Shown: positions 9,340 to 18,020, counted from the stretch's first letter. The stretch is DNA of 32,454 bases from Clostridia bacterium (GCA_024685775.1 JAIKVL010000037.1:1-32454); one strand, 5' to 3'. Notes: a model not told the origin generated them from the letters alone. A program made the numbers and translations.

Positions 9340-9372
9340 GGGGATCCCGATTTCGGGATCCCCTGTTTTTTT
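9340..9372 (+). terminator. strong rho-independent terminator of the surface module
   Basis: GGGGATCCCGA, TT, TCGGGATCCCC is a perfect 11-bp inverted repeat (a 10-bp stem with a tetraloop). TG and seven T residues follow. Confidence 0.93.
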
Positions 9373-9428
9373 ATCTTTCCGATAGAATTTCTCGATAACG
9401 ATAAATAGACAAATGAAAATCAATTTAC

Positions 9429-9458
9429 TTGACGGCGGTTTTCCCCGAATAGTATAAT
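9429..9458 (+). promoter_or_regulatory. promoter of typA
   Basis: TTGACG (9429-9434), an 18-nt spacer and a perfect TATAAT (9453-9458). This leaves a leader of about 55 nt before the typA start. Confidence 0.8.
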
Positions 9459-9518
9459 TTTACTTTGTTAAAGTTATAACCGTTATGCGCGCGCCGTGAG
9501 GCGCAAGGAAGGGGAAAA

Positions 9519-11348
9519 ATGATAAGGAAAGATTTGAGAAACATAGCGATTATCGCGCACGTCGACCACGGCAAGACCACCCTTGTGGACGAAATGTTGA
9601 AGCAGGGCGGTATTTTCCGCTCCAATCAGCACGTGGACGAGCGCGTAATGGACTCGGGCGATTTGGAGCGCGAGCGCGGGATCACGATCCTCGCGAAGAA
9701 CACCGCGGCGTACTATAAGGACGTAAAGATCAATATCATCGACACGCCGGGACACGCCGATTTTTCGGGCGAAGTCGAGCGCGTTCTTAAAATGGTTTCG
9801 GGCGTCTTGCTTCTCGTGGACGCGGTCGAAGGCCCGATGCCGCAGACCCGTTTCGTCCTTCAAAAGGCGTTGGAACTCGGGCATAAGATCATTATTTGCG
9901 TCAATAAAGTCGACCGCCCGGATGCGGAACCCAAGCGCGTCGTGGACGAAGTCTTGAATTTGATGATCGATCTGGACGCGGGCTACGAGCAGCTCGATTC
10001 CCCCGTCGTCTATTGCAGCGGCAGAAACGGGACGAGCTCGATGACCGTCGAGCAAAAGCCCGATTTGACCGATCTTTTCGAGACGATCGTCAATTATATC
10101 GACCCGCCCGAGGGCGATGAAAACGCGCCTCTGCAAGTCCTAGTTTCTTCGATCGACTATAACGACTACGTCGGCAGGATCGGCATCGGAAGAGTGGAGC
10201 GCGGCAGCGTCAAGACCGGGCAGGAAGCGGTGATTTGCAATTATCACGGCGATTTCGAGCCCTATAAGACCCGCGTCGTCACCTTGATGCAGATCGACGG
10301 ATTGAAAAGGGTGAACGTGGACAGCGCGACGGTCGGCGACATCATTTGTTTCAGCGGAAGCGAGAAAGTAACGATCGGCGACACCCTTTGCGCGGTGGAC
10401 ACCGTCGAACCCATCCCCTTCGTCAAGATCGGCGAACCCACCCTCGAAATGCGCTTTATGGTAAACGATTCTCCGTTCGCGGGGCGCGAGGGTAAATTCG
10501 TGACGACCCGTCACCTGCGCGAAAGATTGTACAGAGAGCTGTTAAAAGACGTCTCTCTCCGCGTCGAAGACACGGAAAACACCGATACCTTCCTCGTAAA
10601 AGGGCGCGGCGAAATGCACCTTTCGGTTTTGATCGAGACAATGCGCCGCGAGGGCTACGAATTTGCGGTCTCGATGCCCAAAGTCTTGTTCCAATACGTC
10701 GACGGGAAGAAGCAGGAGCCGATCGAGCAGGTCATCGTGGACGTCCCCGAAGGGAGCGTCGGCGCGGTGATGGAAAAGCTCGGATCCCGCAGGGGCGAGC
10801 TCGTGACGATGACGCCGATGGGAAGCCGCATCCGCCTCGAATTCAAAATGCCCGCGCGCGGTATGATCGGATATAAGAACGAGTTTTTGACCGATACCAA
10901 GGGCGAAGGCGTCTTGAACACGATCTTCCTCGGTTACGAGGATTATAAAGGCGATATCCAAATGCGTTCGTTCGGTTCTCTCGTCGCGTACGAGACGGGC
11001 GAAGCCGTTACCTACGGTCTTTTCAACGCGCAGGACAGAGGTCCTTTGTTCGTCGAGCCGGGAACGCAGGTCTATGAAGGAATGGTCGTCGGCTATACGC
11101 CGAAGTCGGAAGATATCGTCGTCAACGTCTGCAAGAAAAAGCATATCACGAATATGCGCGCCGCGGGAAGCGACGAAGCCTTGCGCCTGACCCCCGTCAA
11201 GAGGATGAGCCTCGAAGAGTATATCGAGTTTTTGGGCGAGGACGAGCTTCTCGAAGTTACCCCGAAATCTCTGCGCGTTCGTAAGGTCATTATGAGCAAT
11301 ATGTACCGCGCGAAGGATAACTTCAAAAAGAAGAACGCGACCGAATAA
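9519..11348 (+). CDS. typA: ribosome-associated translational GTPase TypA/BipA
   Basis: TypA is an EF-G-like GTPase that binds the ribosome and helps 50S assembly and stress adaptation. The 609-residue length is normal for the family. G1 is AHVDHGKT (residues 13-20). The switch region contains [13 protein letters not shown]3 is DTPGHADF, and G4 is NKVDRPDA. Domain II, the EF-G-like domains III and V (with [11 protein letters not shown] and the C-terminal TypA-specific part ending in KSLRVRK) follow in order. A purine-rich GGAAGGGG Shine-Dalgarno precedes ATG 9519. The next gene begins 2 nt after its stop, suggesting translational coupling. Confidence 0.96.
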   Translation: MIRKDLRNIAIIAHVDHGKTTLVDEMLKQGGIFRSNQHVDERVMDSGDLERERGITILAKNTAAYYKDVKINIIDTPGHADFSGEVERVLKMVSGVLLLVDAVEGPMPQTRFVLQKALELGHKIIICVNKVDRPDAEPKRVVDEVLNLMIDLDAGYEQLDSPVVYCSGRNGTSSMTVEQKPDLTDLFETIVNYIDPPEGDENAPLQVLVSSIDYNDYVGRIGIGRVERGSVKTGQEAVICNYHGDFEPYKTRVVTLMQIDGLKRVNVDSATVGDIICFSGSEKVTIGDTLCAVDTVEPIPFVKIGEPTLEMRFMVNDSPFAGREGKFVTTRHLRERLYRELLKDVSLRVEDTENTDTFLVKGRGEMHLSVLIETMRREGYEFAVSMPKVLFQYVDGKKQEPIEQVIVDVPEGSVGAVMEKLGSRRGELVTMTPMGSRIRLEFKMPARGMIGYKNEFLTDTKGEGVLNTIFLGYEDYKGDIQMRSFGSLVAYETGEAVTYGLFNAQDRGPLFVEPGTQVYEGMVVGYTPKSEDIVVNVCKKKHITNMRAAGSDEALRLTPVKRMSLEEYIEFLGEDELLEVTPKSLRVRKVIMSNMYRAKDNFKKKNATE

Positions 11349-11350
11349 CC

Positions 11351-12040
11351 GTGAAAAAGATCTTTATTCCGATCGGCGGCGGCGAGCTGAAAAACAAGAC
11401 GACCGCGCCGATCGACGGCTATATCGCAAAACTCGCGCGGGAGCGCGCCGAAGAGGGAAAACGTCCCTACGCGCTTTTCTTTCCGACCGCGAGCCACGAC
11501 AGCAATCCCTATTTCAATTCTTTTCGAAAGACCTATACGTCTCTGTTCGACGTCAAAGCCGACGTCGCGATCCTGACGAAAGGTTTAATGACCGTCGAGC
11601 ATATCGAAGAAAAAATCGATAAGGCGGATATTTTGTACTTCGGCGGCGGCGACACGCTGTTTCTGATGAAGGTTTTGTCCGAAACCGGGGTCAAAGAAAA
11701 GGTCCTCGCGGCGTACGAGCGCGGCGCGATCCTGACAGGGCTTTCCGCAGGGGCGATCTGCTGGTTCGAGGATATTTACACCGACTCTTTGGTCGAGGGC
11801 GAATATATGCCGTATAAGGGGTACGGCGTCTTCAAGGGCGCGATGACCCCGCATTTCAACCTCCGCCCCGAATTCGCGTCGGTCGCAAAAGAGCAGGGCT
11901 ACCCCCTTTCCTACGCGATCGAGGATAACGCCGCGTTGCTCTTTGAGGACGGCGAACCGAAAGGCGCGCTCTCCGCAGGCGGCAAAGCCTTTACCTTAGA
12001 CGCGCAAGGCGTCCTTACCGAAATTCCTTTGCTCGATTAA
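11351..12040 (+). CDS. peptidase E-like protein (family S51, class-I glutamine amidotransferase fold)
   Basis: S51 enzymes cleave N-terminal Asp-X dipeptides or, in relatives, cyanophycin. The 229-residue product has the expected parts. FIPIGGGE is near the N-terminus. FFPTASHDSNPYF follows, as in the Clostridia branch, then YFGGGDTLFLM. GLSAGAICWF is the nucleophile elbow, whose Ser is the expected catalytic residue. MTPHFN supplies the His typical of the site. The start is GTG (11351), only 2 nt after the typA stop, and no clear Shine-Dalgarno is visible; coupling to typA translation is likely. Substrate specificity cannot be decided from sequence. It ends at a strong terminator. Confidence 0.85.
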   Translation: MKKIFIPIGGGELKNKTTAPIDGYIAKLARERAEEGKRPYALFFPTASHDSNPYFNSFRKTYTSLFDVKADVAILTKGLMTVEHIEEKIDKADILYFGGGDTLFLMKVLSETGVKEKVLAAYERGAILTGLSAGAICWFEDIYTDSLVEGEYMPYKGYGVFKGAMTPHFNLRPEFASVAKEQGYPLSYAIEDNAALLFEDGEPKGALSAGGKAFTLDAQGVLTEIPLLD

Positions 12041-12062
12041 TGAAAATGAAATCGACGCAAAC

Positions 12063-12091
12063 GCCGCGAAATCGTTCGCGGCTTTTTTTTT
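12063..12091 (+). terminator. terminator of the typA-peptidase E unit
   Basis: GCCGCGAA (12063-12070), ATCG loop, TTCGCGGC (12075-12082), then nine T residues. The 8-bp stem is perfect. Confidence 0.93.
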
Positions 12092-12161
12092 GCGCGATAA
12101 CTTCCCTTGCGAGAACGGAAAGGGAAAGGATGCGGGAAGAAGTGATCCCGAAAACGTCCCT

Positions 12162-12414
12162 CGCGAACGCAAAGAACGATGCAATTTCGAGGCACGATGA
12201 AAAACGCGCAAGTTTTATTATGTCTCGCGAACGCGGAGAAGGGTTGCAGATGCGAGGCACGATGAAAAAATATCGCAGTTGATTATTCCCAATCGAACGC
12301 AAAGAACGAGGCAAATTCGAGGCACGATGAAAAACGCGCAGGCGCGTACTATTTGTACGTAACTGCGCGTTTTGAAATCAAGAAATAAAGAATTTGCCCG
12401 TTATCTGCGTTCGA
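12162..12414. repeat. three degenerate ~65-bp tandem repeats plus a terminal inverted partial copy
   Basis: This 325-bp gap between convergent genes carries no credible gene. Three copies start with GAACGC at 12165, 12229 and 12295 (period 64 and 66 bp). Each contains an identical 14-base core, GAGGCACGATGAAA, followed by more A residues. Copies 1 and 3 also share GAACGCAAAGAACGA and AAAACGCGCA; copy 2 is diverged. After copy 3 an inverted version of the repeat's left part lies at 12390-12414 (GAATTTGCCCGTTATCTGCG), directly abutting the stop codon of the leftward gene. Copy 3 and the inverted copy therefore form the outer arms of a ~122-bp nested palindrome. This looks like a REP/MITE-like genomic repeat family; the identity is unknown. 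Confidence 0.75.
12331..12373 (-). terminator. strong hairpin at the centre of the repeat, probable terminator of the SDR gene
   Basis: AAAACGCGCAG (12331-12341) pairs with CTGCGCGTTTT (12363-12373). Inside, CGTAC (12345-12349) pairs with GTACG (12355-12359) around a TATTT loop. Read on the minus strand, the hairpin ends in a run of U residues, 42 nt after the SDR stop, so it can terminate that gene. Read on the plus strand it also ends in TTTT. Confidence 0.75.
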
Positions 12415-13212
12415 TTATTTGGGTTGTTTGCCGATATAAGCCAAGATGCCGCCGTCAACGTAGAGAATATGTCCGTTGACGAAGTTCGAAGCGTCGGACG
12501 CGAGGAACACCGCGGGGCCTTGCAGATCTTCCGCGTTACCCCAGCGAGCGGCGGGCGTCTTCGCGATGATGAATTGATCGAAAGGATGGCGGGAGCCGTC
12601 GGGTTGGATCTCGCGGAGCGGAGCGGTTTGCGGGGTCGCGATATAACCGGGTCCGATGCCGTTGCATTGAATGTTGAATTCGCCGTACTCCGAAGCGATG
12701 TTTCTGGTCAGCATTTTGAGACCGCCCTTCGCCGCCGCGTACGCGCTGACGGTTTCTCTTCCGAGCTCGCTCATCATCGAGCAGATATTGATGATCTTGC
12801 CGTGACCTTTCTTGATCATCGAGGGGATGACCGCTTTGGAGACGATGAACGGCGCGTTGAGGTCGACGTCGATGACCTGACGGAATTGCTCCGCCGTCAT
12901 TTCGCACATCGGAATCCTCTTGATGATACCGGCGTTATTGACCAAAATATCGATCACGCCGACTTCCTTTTCGATTTTTCGAACGAGCTCGTTGACCGCG
13001 GTTTCGTTCGTAACGTCGCAAACGTAGCCGTGGGCTTCGATGCCGAGTTCTTTGTAAGAGGCGAGCCCTTTATCCACAAGCTCTTGCTTGATATCGTTAA
13101 AGACGATGGTCGCGCCCGCTTTTGCGTACGCCGTCGCGATCGCGAAACCGATGCCGTAGCTCGCGCCGGTGATCAAAGCGACTTTTCCTTTCAAACTGAA
13201 CATATTTTCCAT
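12415..13212 (-). CDS. gluconate 5-dehydrogenase-like short-chain dehydrogenase/reductase
   Basis: This is a classical NAD(P)-dependent SDR of 265 residues with a Rossmann fold. TGASYGIG (near residue 15) is the cofactor glycine motif. The NNAG motif is present as LVNNAGI. The catalytic Ser lies in ICSMMSE and the Y-x-x-x-K pair in YAAAKGG. The middle and end (IKRIPMCEMT, GPGYIATPQTAPLRE, DGSRHPFDQFII, HILYVDGGILAYIGKQP) are what I associate with gluconate 5-dehydrogenase (IdnO/Gno), which interconverts gluconate and 5-ketogluconate. KduD-type 2-deoxy-D-gluconate 3-dehydrogenase is the main alternative. AGAGG lies 6 nt before ATG 13212. No sugar-acid genes flank it, so its pathway is unclear. 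Confidence 0.85.
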   Translation of the reverse strand: MENMFSLKGKVALITGASYGIGFAIATAYAKAGATIVFNDIKQELVDKGLASYKELGIEAHGYVCDVTNETAVNELVRKIEKEVGVIDILVNNAGIIKRIPMCEMTAEQFRQVIDVDLNAPFIVSKAVIPSMIKKGHGKIINICSMMSELGRETVSAYAAAKGGLKMLTRNIASEYGEFNIQCNGIGPGYIATPQTAPLREIQPDGSRHPFDQFIIAKTPAARWGNAEDLQGPAVFLASDASNFVNGHILYVDGGILAYIGKQPK

Positions 13213-13275
13213 AAAAAACCTCTTATAGACCGTATTTTCCGTCGGCTTGCTTCTGACAAAGCTCGGAATAAAGCT

Positions 13276-13281
13276 ATTATA
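13276..13281 (-). promoter_or_regulatory. -10 element of the SDR gene promoter
   Basis: A perfect TATAAT on the minus strand about 64 nt upstream of the SDR start. The region 17 nt further upstream (TTCCCT, 13299-13304) is a poor -35 and lies inside a GGGAAA/TTTCCC inverted repeat. The promoter may therefore need an activator. Confidence 0.5.
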
Positions 13282-13299
13282 TCATATTTCGGACGAAAA

Positions 13300-13314
13300 G
13301 GGAAAGAGTTTCCC
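13300..13314. repeat. inverted repeat GGGAAA-gag-TTTCCC at the SDR promoter
   Basis: A perfect 6-bp inverted repeat with a 3-nt spacer. On the minus strand it is followed by TTTT, so it may be a weak terminator of the lipoprotein gene at 13355-14227. It also sits at the expected -35 position of the SDR promoter, so an operator is equally possible. Confidence 0.4.
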
Positions 13315-13354
13315 GAAATCTTTCGCCGCCGAAACGCGAAAAATCCCCCGCGGC

Positions 13355-14227
13355 TTATCCGTTTTCCGCATTCGCGACCCGAAGAGTGCCGGAGGTCATA
13401 TGGAATTCGATGCGGCTTTCTCCCTTGCCGAAGAGATATTCGCTACCGTCTTTTTCGTAGTCGAGGCTCGTTTTGATCTCTCCCGTGGTCTTGCGGACGT
13501 CGATCGTCGCGCCTCCCGAGGGGAGTCCGATGCGGACGGTTCCGCTCGTCATCCTCATATCCGCGCTATCCAAGGAAAGGAAGTCGACGTCGAGTTCGCC
13601 GCTCGTCAGATCGGAAGAGAAATTTTCCGCGGCGCATTTGCGGATCGCGAATTTGCCCGAACTCGATTGGACGGTCGCTTCTTTTGCGGTGAGAGAGCGG
13701 ACCGAAGTCGCGCCGCTCGTCTTGATCAGCGTGATCTCGTCCGCCGAGAGATCTCCGACGGTCGCCGAGCCGGACGTCATCGTGAGGTGAATGACTTTCG
13801 CGGTGAGTTTCTCGGCGGAAAATTTGCCGCTCGTGAGTTTGAGATTCAAGTATCGGACGGAAGGCAAGGTGATGACGAGGTCTTTATCGCAGTCTTTCGT
13901 CGTCGAGCGATATCCCGATTTCCAAAATTTGACGTCGAGGACGCCTTCGCTCAGGTAGCTTCGCATTTTCGTCTTGTCGGAAAGCTTCGATCCCGTTTCT
14001 TTTAATGTGATCTCGGTCGCGTCTTCTTTTTCGATCAAGGTCAGCGAGCCGCACAGCCAATCCACGTTCAAAGTCGTGACTTCGGACTTGTAGGTTTGGT
14101 CTCCGACGGCGTACGCGTCGGCGTTTTCGTATTTTTGTTGCGTAACGTAATCGGCGCAGCCCGTAAAGCAGAAACCGATCGAAAGGATCAAAAACAGAAC
14201 GAGCGAAACGAGCGGGGTTTTTTTCAT
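13355..14227 (-). CDS. lipoprotein with DUF4097-like beta-helix repeats
   Basis: The 290-residue product has a lipoprotein signal ending in F-T-G-C (Cys24), so it should be anchored outside the membrane. Residues 50-280 consist of short beta-strands with a recurring T-S-G turn (LTSGKFSAEKL, MTSGSATVGDL, KTSGATSVRSL, SSSGKFAIRK, LTSGELDVDFL, MTSGTVRIGL, KTTGEIKTSL, MTSGTLRVA). This is the pattern of the DUF4097 'putative adhesin' beta-helix family, common in Bacillota next to membrane-stress regulators. No such regulator is adjacent here. AGGAGA lies 7 nt before ATG 14227. Function unknown. Confidence 0.85.
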   Translation of the reverse strand: MKKTPLVSLVLFLILSIGFCFTGCADYVTQQKYENADAYAVGDQTYKSEVTTLNVDWLCGSLTLIEKEDATEITLKETGSKLSDKTKMRSYLSEGVLDVKFWKSGYRSTTKDCDKDLVITLPSVRYLNLKLTSGKFSAEKLTAKVIHLTMTSGSATVGDLSADEITLIKTSGATSVRSLTAKEATVQSSSGKFAIRKCAAENFSSDLTSGELDVDFLSLDSADMRMTSGTVRIGLPSGGATIDVRKTTGEIKTSLDYEKDGSEYLFGKGESRIEFHMTSGTLRVANAENG

Positions 14228-14267
14228 AGGGGTTCTCCTTTGCGCGCCGACGCGCGCCCTTATCTCT

Positions 14268-14273
14268 ATTATA
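14268..14273 (-). promoter_or_regulatory. -10 element of the DUF4097-like lipoprotein gene
   Basis: A perfect TATAAT on the minus strand, 41 nt upstream of ATG 14227. No good -35 is seen 16-18 nt upstream. GC-rich alternating CGCG tracts flank it on both sides. Confidence 0.5.
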
Positions 14274-14300
14274 ACACGCGCGTGCGCAAAAGGGGAAGAG

Positions 14301-14327
14301 CCCGATCCGTTGTTTTTTCGGATCGGG
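14301..14327. repeat. perfect 9-bp inverted repeat in the divergent intergenic region
   Basis: CCCGATCCG (14301-14309), a 9-nt T-rich loop, CGGATCGGG (14319-14327). No T-run follows on either strand, so it is not an obvious terminator. It lies upstream of both the DUF4097-like gene and the arginine operon. Confidence 0.5.
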
Positions 14328-14352
14328 GCGAGAGTACAGATTCGGTATTTTT

Positions 14353-14398
14353 TGCATAAAGTGAGTATTATGCAGAAAATAATGAATAAAAATAAAAA
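14353..14398 (+). promoter_or_regulatory. candidate ArgR operator region of the arginine operon
   Basis: AATGAATAAAAATAAAAA (14381-14398) agrees at about 14 of 18 positions with the Bacillus-type ARG box (CATGAATAAAAATKCAAK). Just upstream, TGCATAA and TTATGCA (14353-14359 and 14368-14374) form an inverted repeat. A perfect TATGCATA (14443-14450) lies between the -35 and -10 boxes. TGNAT/ATNCA are ARG half-site forms. Arginine repression through ArgR is inferred; the argR gene is not in the window. Confidence 0.55.
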
Positions 14399-14434
14399 TA
14401 TTTAGAAAAAACCCAAAAATTATTCAAAAAATAT

Positions 14435-14463
14435 TTGACGAGTATGCATAAAGGGCGTATAAT
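14435..14463 (+). promoter_or_regulatory. promoter of the arginine operon
   Basis: TTGACG (14435-14440), a 17-nt spacer, TATAAT (14458-14463). It stands 29 nt upstream of argG and follows an AT-rich tract unlike the surrounding DNA. Confidence 0.85.
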
Positions 14464-14492
14464 CAAGGTATCAAGCTCAAAGGAGAGAGTTT

Positions 14493-15716
14493 ATGAATAA
14501 AAAAGAGATCAAAAAAGTGGTTCTTGCCTATTCGGGCGGTTTGGATACGTCGATCATCATTCCTTGGTTGAAAGAGAATTACAATAATCCCGAGATCATC
14601 GCGGTCGCGGCGAACGTCGGTCAGGCGGACGAGCTCGAAGGACTCGAAGAAAAAGCCCTGAAAACCGGCGCGAGCAAGATCTACATTTTGGATTTGACGG
14701 ATGAGTACGTCAACGATTATATCATCCCGACGATGCAAGCCGGCGCGCTGTACGAAGAGTACTACCTCGGCACGTCGCACGCTCGCCCCTTGATCGCGAA
14801 AGCGCTCGTCGAAGTCGCGAAGAAAGAAGGCGCGGACGCGATCTGCCACGGCTGCACCGGAAAAGGAAACGACCAAGTTCGTTTCGAGCTCGGCATCAAG
14901 CATTTCGCTCCCGAAATGGCGGTCATCGCTCCGTGGCGCGAATGGTCGATCAAATCGCGTGAAGAGGAGATCGAGTACGCCGAAGCGCATAACGTCCCCC
15001 TCAAAATCAACAAAGAGACCAATTACAGCAAGGATAAGAACCTCTGGCACCTTTCTCACGAAGGCTTGGATCTCGAAGATACCGGCAACGAGCCGCAGTA
15101 CGAGAAGCCCGGCTTTCTCGAAATGGGCGTTTCTCCGATCGACGCACCCGATAAGCCGACCTATATCGAGCTGACCTTCGAAAAGGGCTTCCCGACCGAA
15201 TTCAACGGCAAGAAGATGAGCGCGAAAGAGATCGTCCTCGCGCTGAATAAAGTCGGCGGCGAGAACGGTATCGGTATCATCGACATCGTCGAGAACCGTT
15301 TGGTCGGGATGAAGTGCCGCGGCGTCTACGAGACCCCGGGCGGCGCGATTCTCTACAAAGCGCACCAGACGTTGGAGAGCCTGACCCTCGATAAGCTCAC
15401 GATGCACGAAAAGCAAAAGCTTTCGATCACCTTCGGCGAGCTCGTCTATAACGGGCAATGGTTCAGCCCGCTTCGCGAAGCGCTTTCCGCTTTCGTGACG
15501 AAGACGCAAGAGTGCGTGACCGGTAAAGTCCGCTTGAAGCTCTATAAGGGCAACATCATCAAGGCGGGCGTTTGGAGCGATTATTCCCTTTACAGCGAAG
15601 AGATCGCGACCTTCGGCGAGAGCGATTACGATCAAACCGATTCCAAGGGCTTTATCACGCTGTACGGCTTGCCGACCAAGGTTCAGGCGATCGTTCAAAG
15701 TAAGGTGAAAAAATAA
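14493..15716 (+). CDS. argG: argininosuccinate synthase
   Basis: ArgG joins citrulline and aspartate using ATP to give argininosuccinate, the seventh step of arginine synthesis. The 407-residue product shows the N-type ATP pyrophosphatase loop [10 protein letters not shown] near residue 12. Further family blocks are [15 protein letters not shown] with [14 protein letters not shown], and [38 protein letters not shown] and [16 protein letters not shown] are also present. AAAGGAGAG lies upstream of ATG 14493. It is the first gene of an eight-gene operon, and its stop overlaps the argH start (TAATG). Confidence 0.97.
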   Translation: MNKKEIKKVVLAYSGGLDTSIIIPWLKENYNNPEIIAVAANVGQADELEGLEEKALKTGASKIYILDLTDEYVNDYIIPTMQAGALYEEYYLGTSHARPLIAKALVEVAKKEGADAICHGCTGKGNDQVRFELGIKHFAPEMAVIAPWREWSIKSREEEIEYAEAHNVPLKINKETNYSKDKNLWHLSHEGLDLEDTGNEPQYEKPGFLEMGVSPIDAPDKPTYIELTFEKGFPTEFNGKKMSAKEIVLALNKVGGENGIGIIDIVENRLVGMKCRGVYETPGGAILYKAHQTLESLTLDKLTMHEKQKLSITFGELVYNGQWFSPLREALSAFVTKTQECVTGKVRLKLYKGNIIKAGVWSDYSLYSEEIATFGESDYDQTDSKGFITLYGLPTKVQAIVQSKVKK

Positions 15717-17095
15717 TGTCGAAATTATGGGAAGGGCTGGCGAGCGGCGAGATCAACGAGGCGGCGGAAAGCTTTAATCGGTCGATCTCGTTCGACAAGC
15801 GGCTGATCTTCGAGGATATCGAAGGTTCGGTGGCGCACGTCAAGATGCTCGGCAAACAAGGAATTATCGAAGAAGCGGAAGCGAAAGAGATCGCGTCCGC
15901 TCTTCTCTCCATAAAGGAAGACCTTTTATCGGGCGCTCTCGAAGTCGACGAGACGGCGGAAGACGTCCATACGTTCGTCGAGCAGACGTTGACCGAAAGG
16001 ATCGGCGTCCTCGGGAAGAAACTCCACACGGCGCGCAGCAGAAACGACCAAGTCGCGCTCGATATGAGGATGTTCGCCCGCAAGACGGCGGAAGAAGTCA
16101 AAGGGCTCGTCCTTTCTCTCGTCGCCGCGCTGACGGACAAAGCGGAAGAATATAAGGGGGCGGTGATGAGCGGTTACACGCATTTGCAGCGCGCGCAACC
16201 CATTACGTTCGGGCATCATCTTTGCTCGTATGCGTTCGCTTTTCTGCGCGACGCGGGTCGCCTTTCGGACGCGAAAAAGAGGCTCAATTATTCGCCGATC
16301 GGTTGCGCCGCGCTCGCGGGGACGACCTATCCGACCGATCGCAGGTTCGAAGCCTCGCTCCTCGGATTCGACGGGATCACGGAAAACAGCCTCGACGGCG
16401 TCTCGGACAGGGATTATCTCGTGGAGCTTCTCTCCGCGTTTTCGCTTCTCTCCGTCCACCTTTCGCGCCTTTCGGAAGAGCTCGTCCTGTGGAGCAGTTG
16501 GGAGTTCAAGTACGTCGAACTCTCTTCGGACTTTACGACGGGGTCTTCGATCATGCCGCAAAAGAAGAATCCCGATCTCGCGGAACTTACCCGCGGCAAG
16601 ACGGGCAGGGTGGTCGGCTCGCTCGTCGCGATGCTGACGATGCTGAAATCTCTTCCGCTTGCGTACAACAAAGATATGCAGGAAGACAAGGAAATCTTCT
16701 TCGACGCCGTGGACACCGTTACGGCGTGCTTGACCGTTATGGCGCCGATGATCGCGTCTATGAAGGCGCGGACGGATAAAATGATCCAAGCGGCGAAAGA
16801 GGGCTTTATCAACGCGACCGATCTCGCGGATTATCTGACGAAGAAGGGCGTTCCCTTCCGCGAGTCGTATAAGACGACGGGCGAGATCGTCCGCTACGCG
16901 GCGAAAAAAGGCGCGACGCTCGAAGATCTTTCGCTCGAAGAATATAAATCGTACTCGCCGCTTTTCGAGAAGGATCTGTATGACGCGATCTCGCTCGAAA
17001 CCTGCGTGAATAAGCGGACCAGCGAGGGCGGGACGGCGGTCTCGGAAGTGGAAAAACAAATCGCGATCCTTCGCGAAAAGGTGAAAAATGTTTAA
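15716..17095 (+). CDS. argH: argininosuccinate lyase
   Basis: ArgH splits argininosuccinate to arginine and fumarate, the last biosynthetic step. The 459-residue length is standard for this fumarase/aspartase superfamily. The first conserved region is TARSRNDQVALDMRMF. YTHLQRAQPITFGHH carries the general-acid region, and GSSIMPQKKNPD (from residue 276) is the flexible catalytic-serine loop. The start overlaps the argG stop by one base and the end overlaps argC by 8 nt, so translation is coupled on both sides. Confidence 0.97.
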   Translation: MSKLWEGLASGEINEAAESFNRSISFDKRLIFEDIEGSVAHVKMLGKQGIIEEAEAKEIASALLSIKEDLLSGALEVDETAEDVHTFVEQTLTERIGVLGKKLHTARSRNDQVALDMRMFARKTAEEVKGLVLSLVAALTDKAEEYKGAVMSGYTHLQRAQPITFGHHLCSYAFAFLRDAGRLSDAKKRLNYSPIGCAALAGTTYPTDRRFEASLLGFDGITENSLDGVSDRDYLVELLSAFSLLSVHLSRLSEELVLWSSWEFKYVELSSDFTTGSSIMPQKKNPDLAELTRGKTGRVVGSLVAMLTMLKSLPLAYNKDMQEDKEIFFDAVDTVTACLTVMAPMIASMKARTDKMIQAAKEGFINATDLADYLTKKGVPFRESYKTTGEIVRYAAKKGATLEDLSLEEYKSYSPLFEKDLYDAISLETCVNKRTSEGGTAVSEVEKQIAILREKVKNV

Positions 17096-18008
17096 GATAT
17101 TCGTGGATGGGAAAAACGGAACGACGGGGCTTGAAATCGCTTCTCGTTTGGAAGAAAGGAAAGACGTCTCTTTGATCGTTTTGAAAGAAGAAGAGCGCAA
17201 AGAGCTTTCCGCAAGGCTCGATGCGATCGCGTCTTCCGACGTCACGATCCTTTGCCTGCCCGACGCGGCGGCGAAAGAGATCGTCCTTGCGGCGAAAGAG
17301 AAAAAGATCGCGTCGAAGATCATCGACGCGTCCACCGCGCATCGCGTGGATCCCTCCTTCGCTTACGGATTCCCCGAGCTCAGCGGGCAGCGGGAAAAGA
17401 TCCGGGAAGCGCAATTCGTCGCGAATCCGGGGTGTCACGCCGGCGGATTTATCGCGCTCGTCAGACCGCTCGTCGAAGCGGGTGTGATCAAGAAAGACGC
17501 TTGCCTTTCCGCTTATTCTCTGACGGGATATACGGGCGGCGGCAAAAAGATGATCGCGGAGTACGAAGCGGACGAAACGGACGCGCTTCTCGCGCCGCGT
17601 CCCTACGGGCTTACGCAAAATCATAAGCACTTGCCCGAGATGAAAGCGCTTTCGGGGCTTTCGGTCGCTCCGGCGTTTATTCCCGTCGTGTCGTCCTATC
17701 CGCGGGGGATGCTCGTCAGCGTTCCGCTTTTCGCAAGCGAGATCGAAGGCGACCTCGGCTCGGTCAAGGCGATCTATAAAGGCTACTATCAAAGCGGCGT
17801 CGTCCGCTATGAGGACACGGAAGAAGCTTTCTTGTCCTCGTCCGCGCTCGCGGGGAGAGACGATATGGTGATCTCCGCGTTCGGAAACGAAGAAAGGATC
17901 TTGCTGACCGCGACGTTCGATAACCTCGGAAAGGGCGCGAGCGGCGCGGCGGTGCAAAATATGAATCTGATGCTCGGGATCGAAGAGACGACCGGGCTGA
18001 AACTGTAA
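17088..18008 (+). CDS. argC: N-acetyl-gamma-glutamyl-phosphate reductase (short, type-2 form)
   Basis: ArgC reduces N-acetylglutamyl phosphate to the semialdehyde with NADPH. The 306-residue product is the shorter type; the longer type is about 345 residues. It starts FVDGKNGTTGLEI, a variant dinucleotide-binding loop. The catalytic cysteine is Cys116 in VANPGCHAGG. SAYSLTGYTGGGKKMI and the late QNHKHLPEM block with a conserved His also fit. The start lies inside the end of argH, with AAGGTG as ribosome-binding site. Confidence 0.95.
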   Translation: MFKIFVDGKNGTTGLEIASRLEERKDVSLIVLKEEERKELSARLDAIASSDVTILCLPDAAAKEIVLAAKEKKIASKIIDASTAHRVDPSFAYGFPELSGQREKIREAQFVANPGCHAGGFIALVRPLVEAGVIKKDACLSAYSLTGYTGGGKKMIAEYEADETDALLAPRPYGLTQNHKHLPEMKALSGLSVAPAFIPVVSSYPRGMLVSVPLFASEIEGDLGSVKAIYKGYYQSGVVRYEDTEEAFLSSSALAGRDDMVISAFGNEERILLTATFDNLGKGASGAAVQNMNLMLGIEETTGLKL

Positions 18009-18020
18009 CGGAGGAAAGCT

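Noticed and set aside
12040-12282. An 80-codon plus-strand frame after the peptidase E gene
   Set aside because: It runs straight through a strong terminator and into non-coding tandem repeats; no Shine-Dalgarno.
12162-12341. Possible CRISPR array in the tandem repeats
   Set aside because: Only three copies, poorly conserved apart from the core, related sequence between them, and no cas genes.
12394-13476. A 360-codon plus-strand frame over the SDR gene
   Set aside because: Antisense to an SDR with all catalytic motifs; starts inside the repeat region without a ribosome-binding site.
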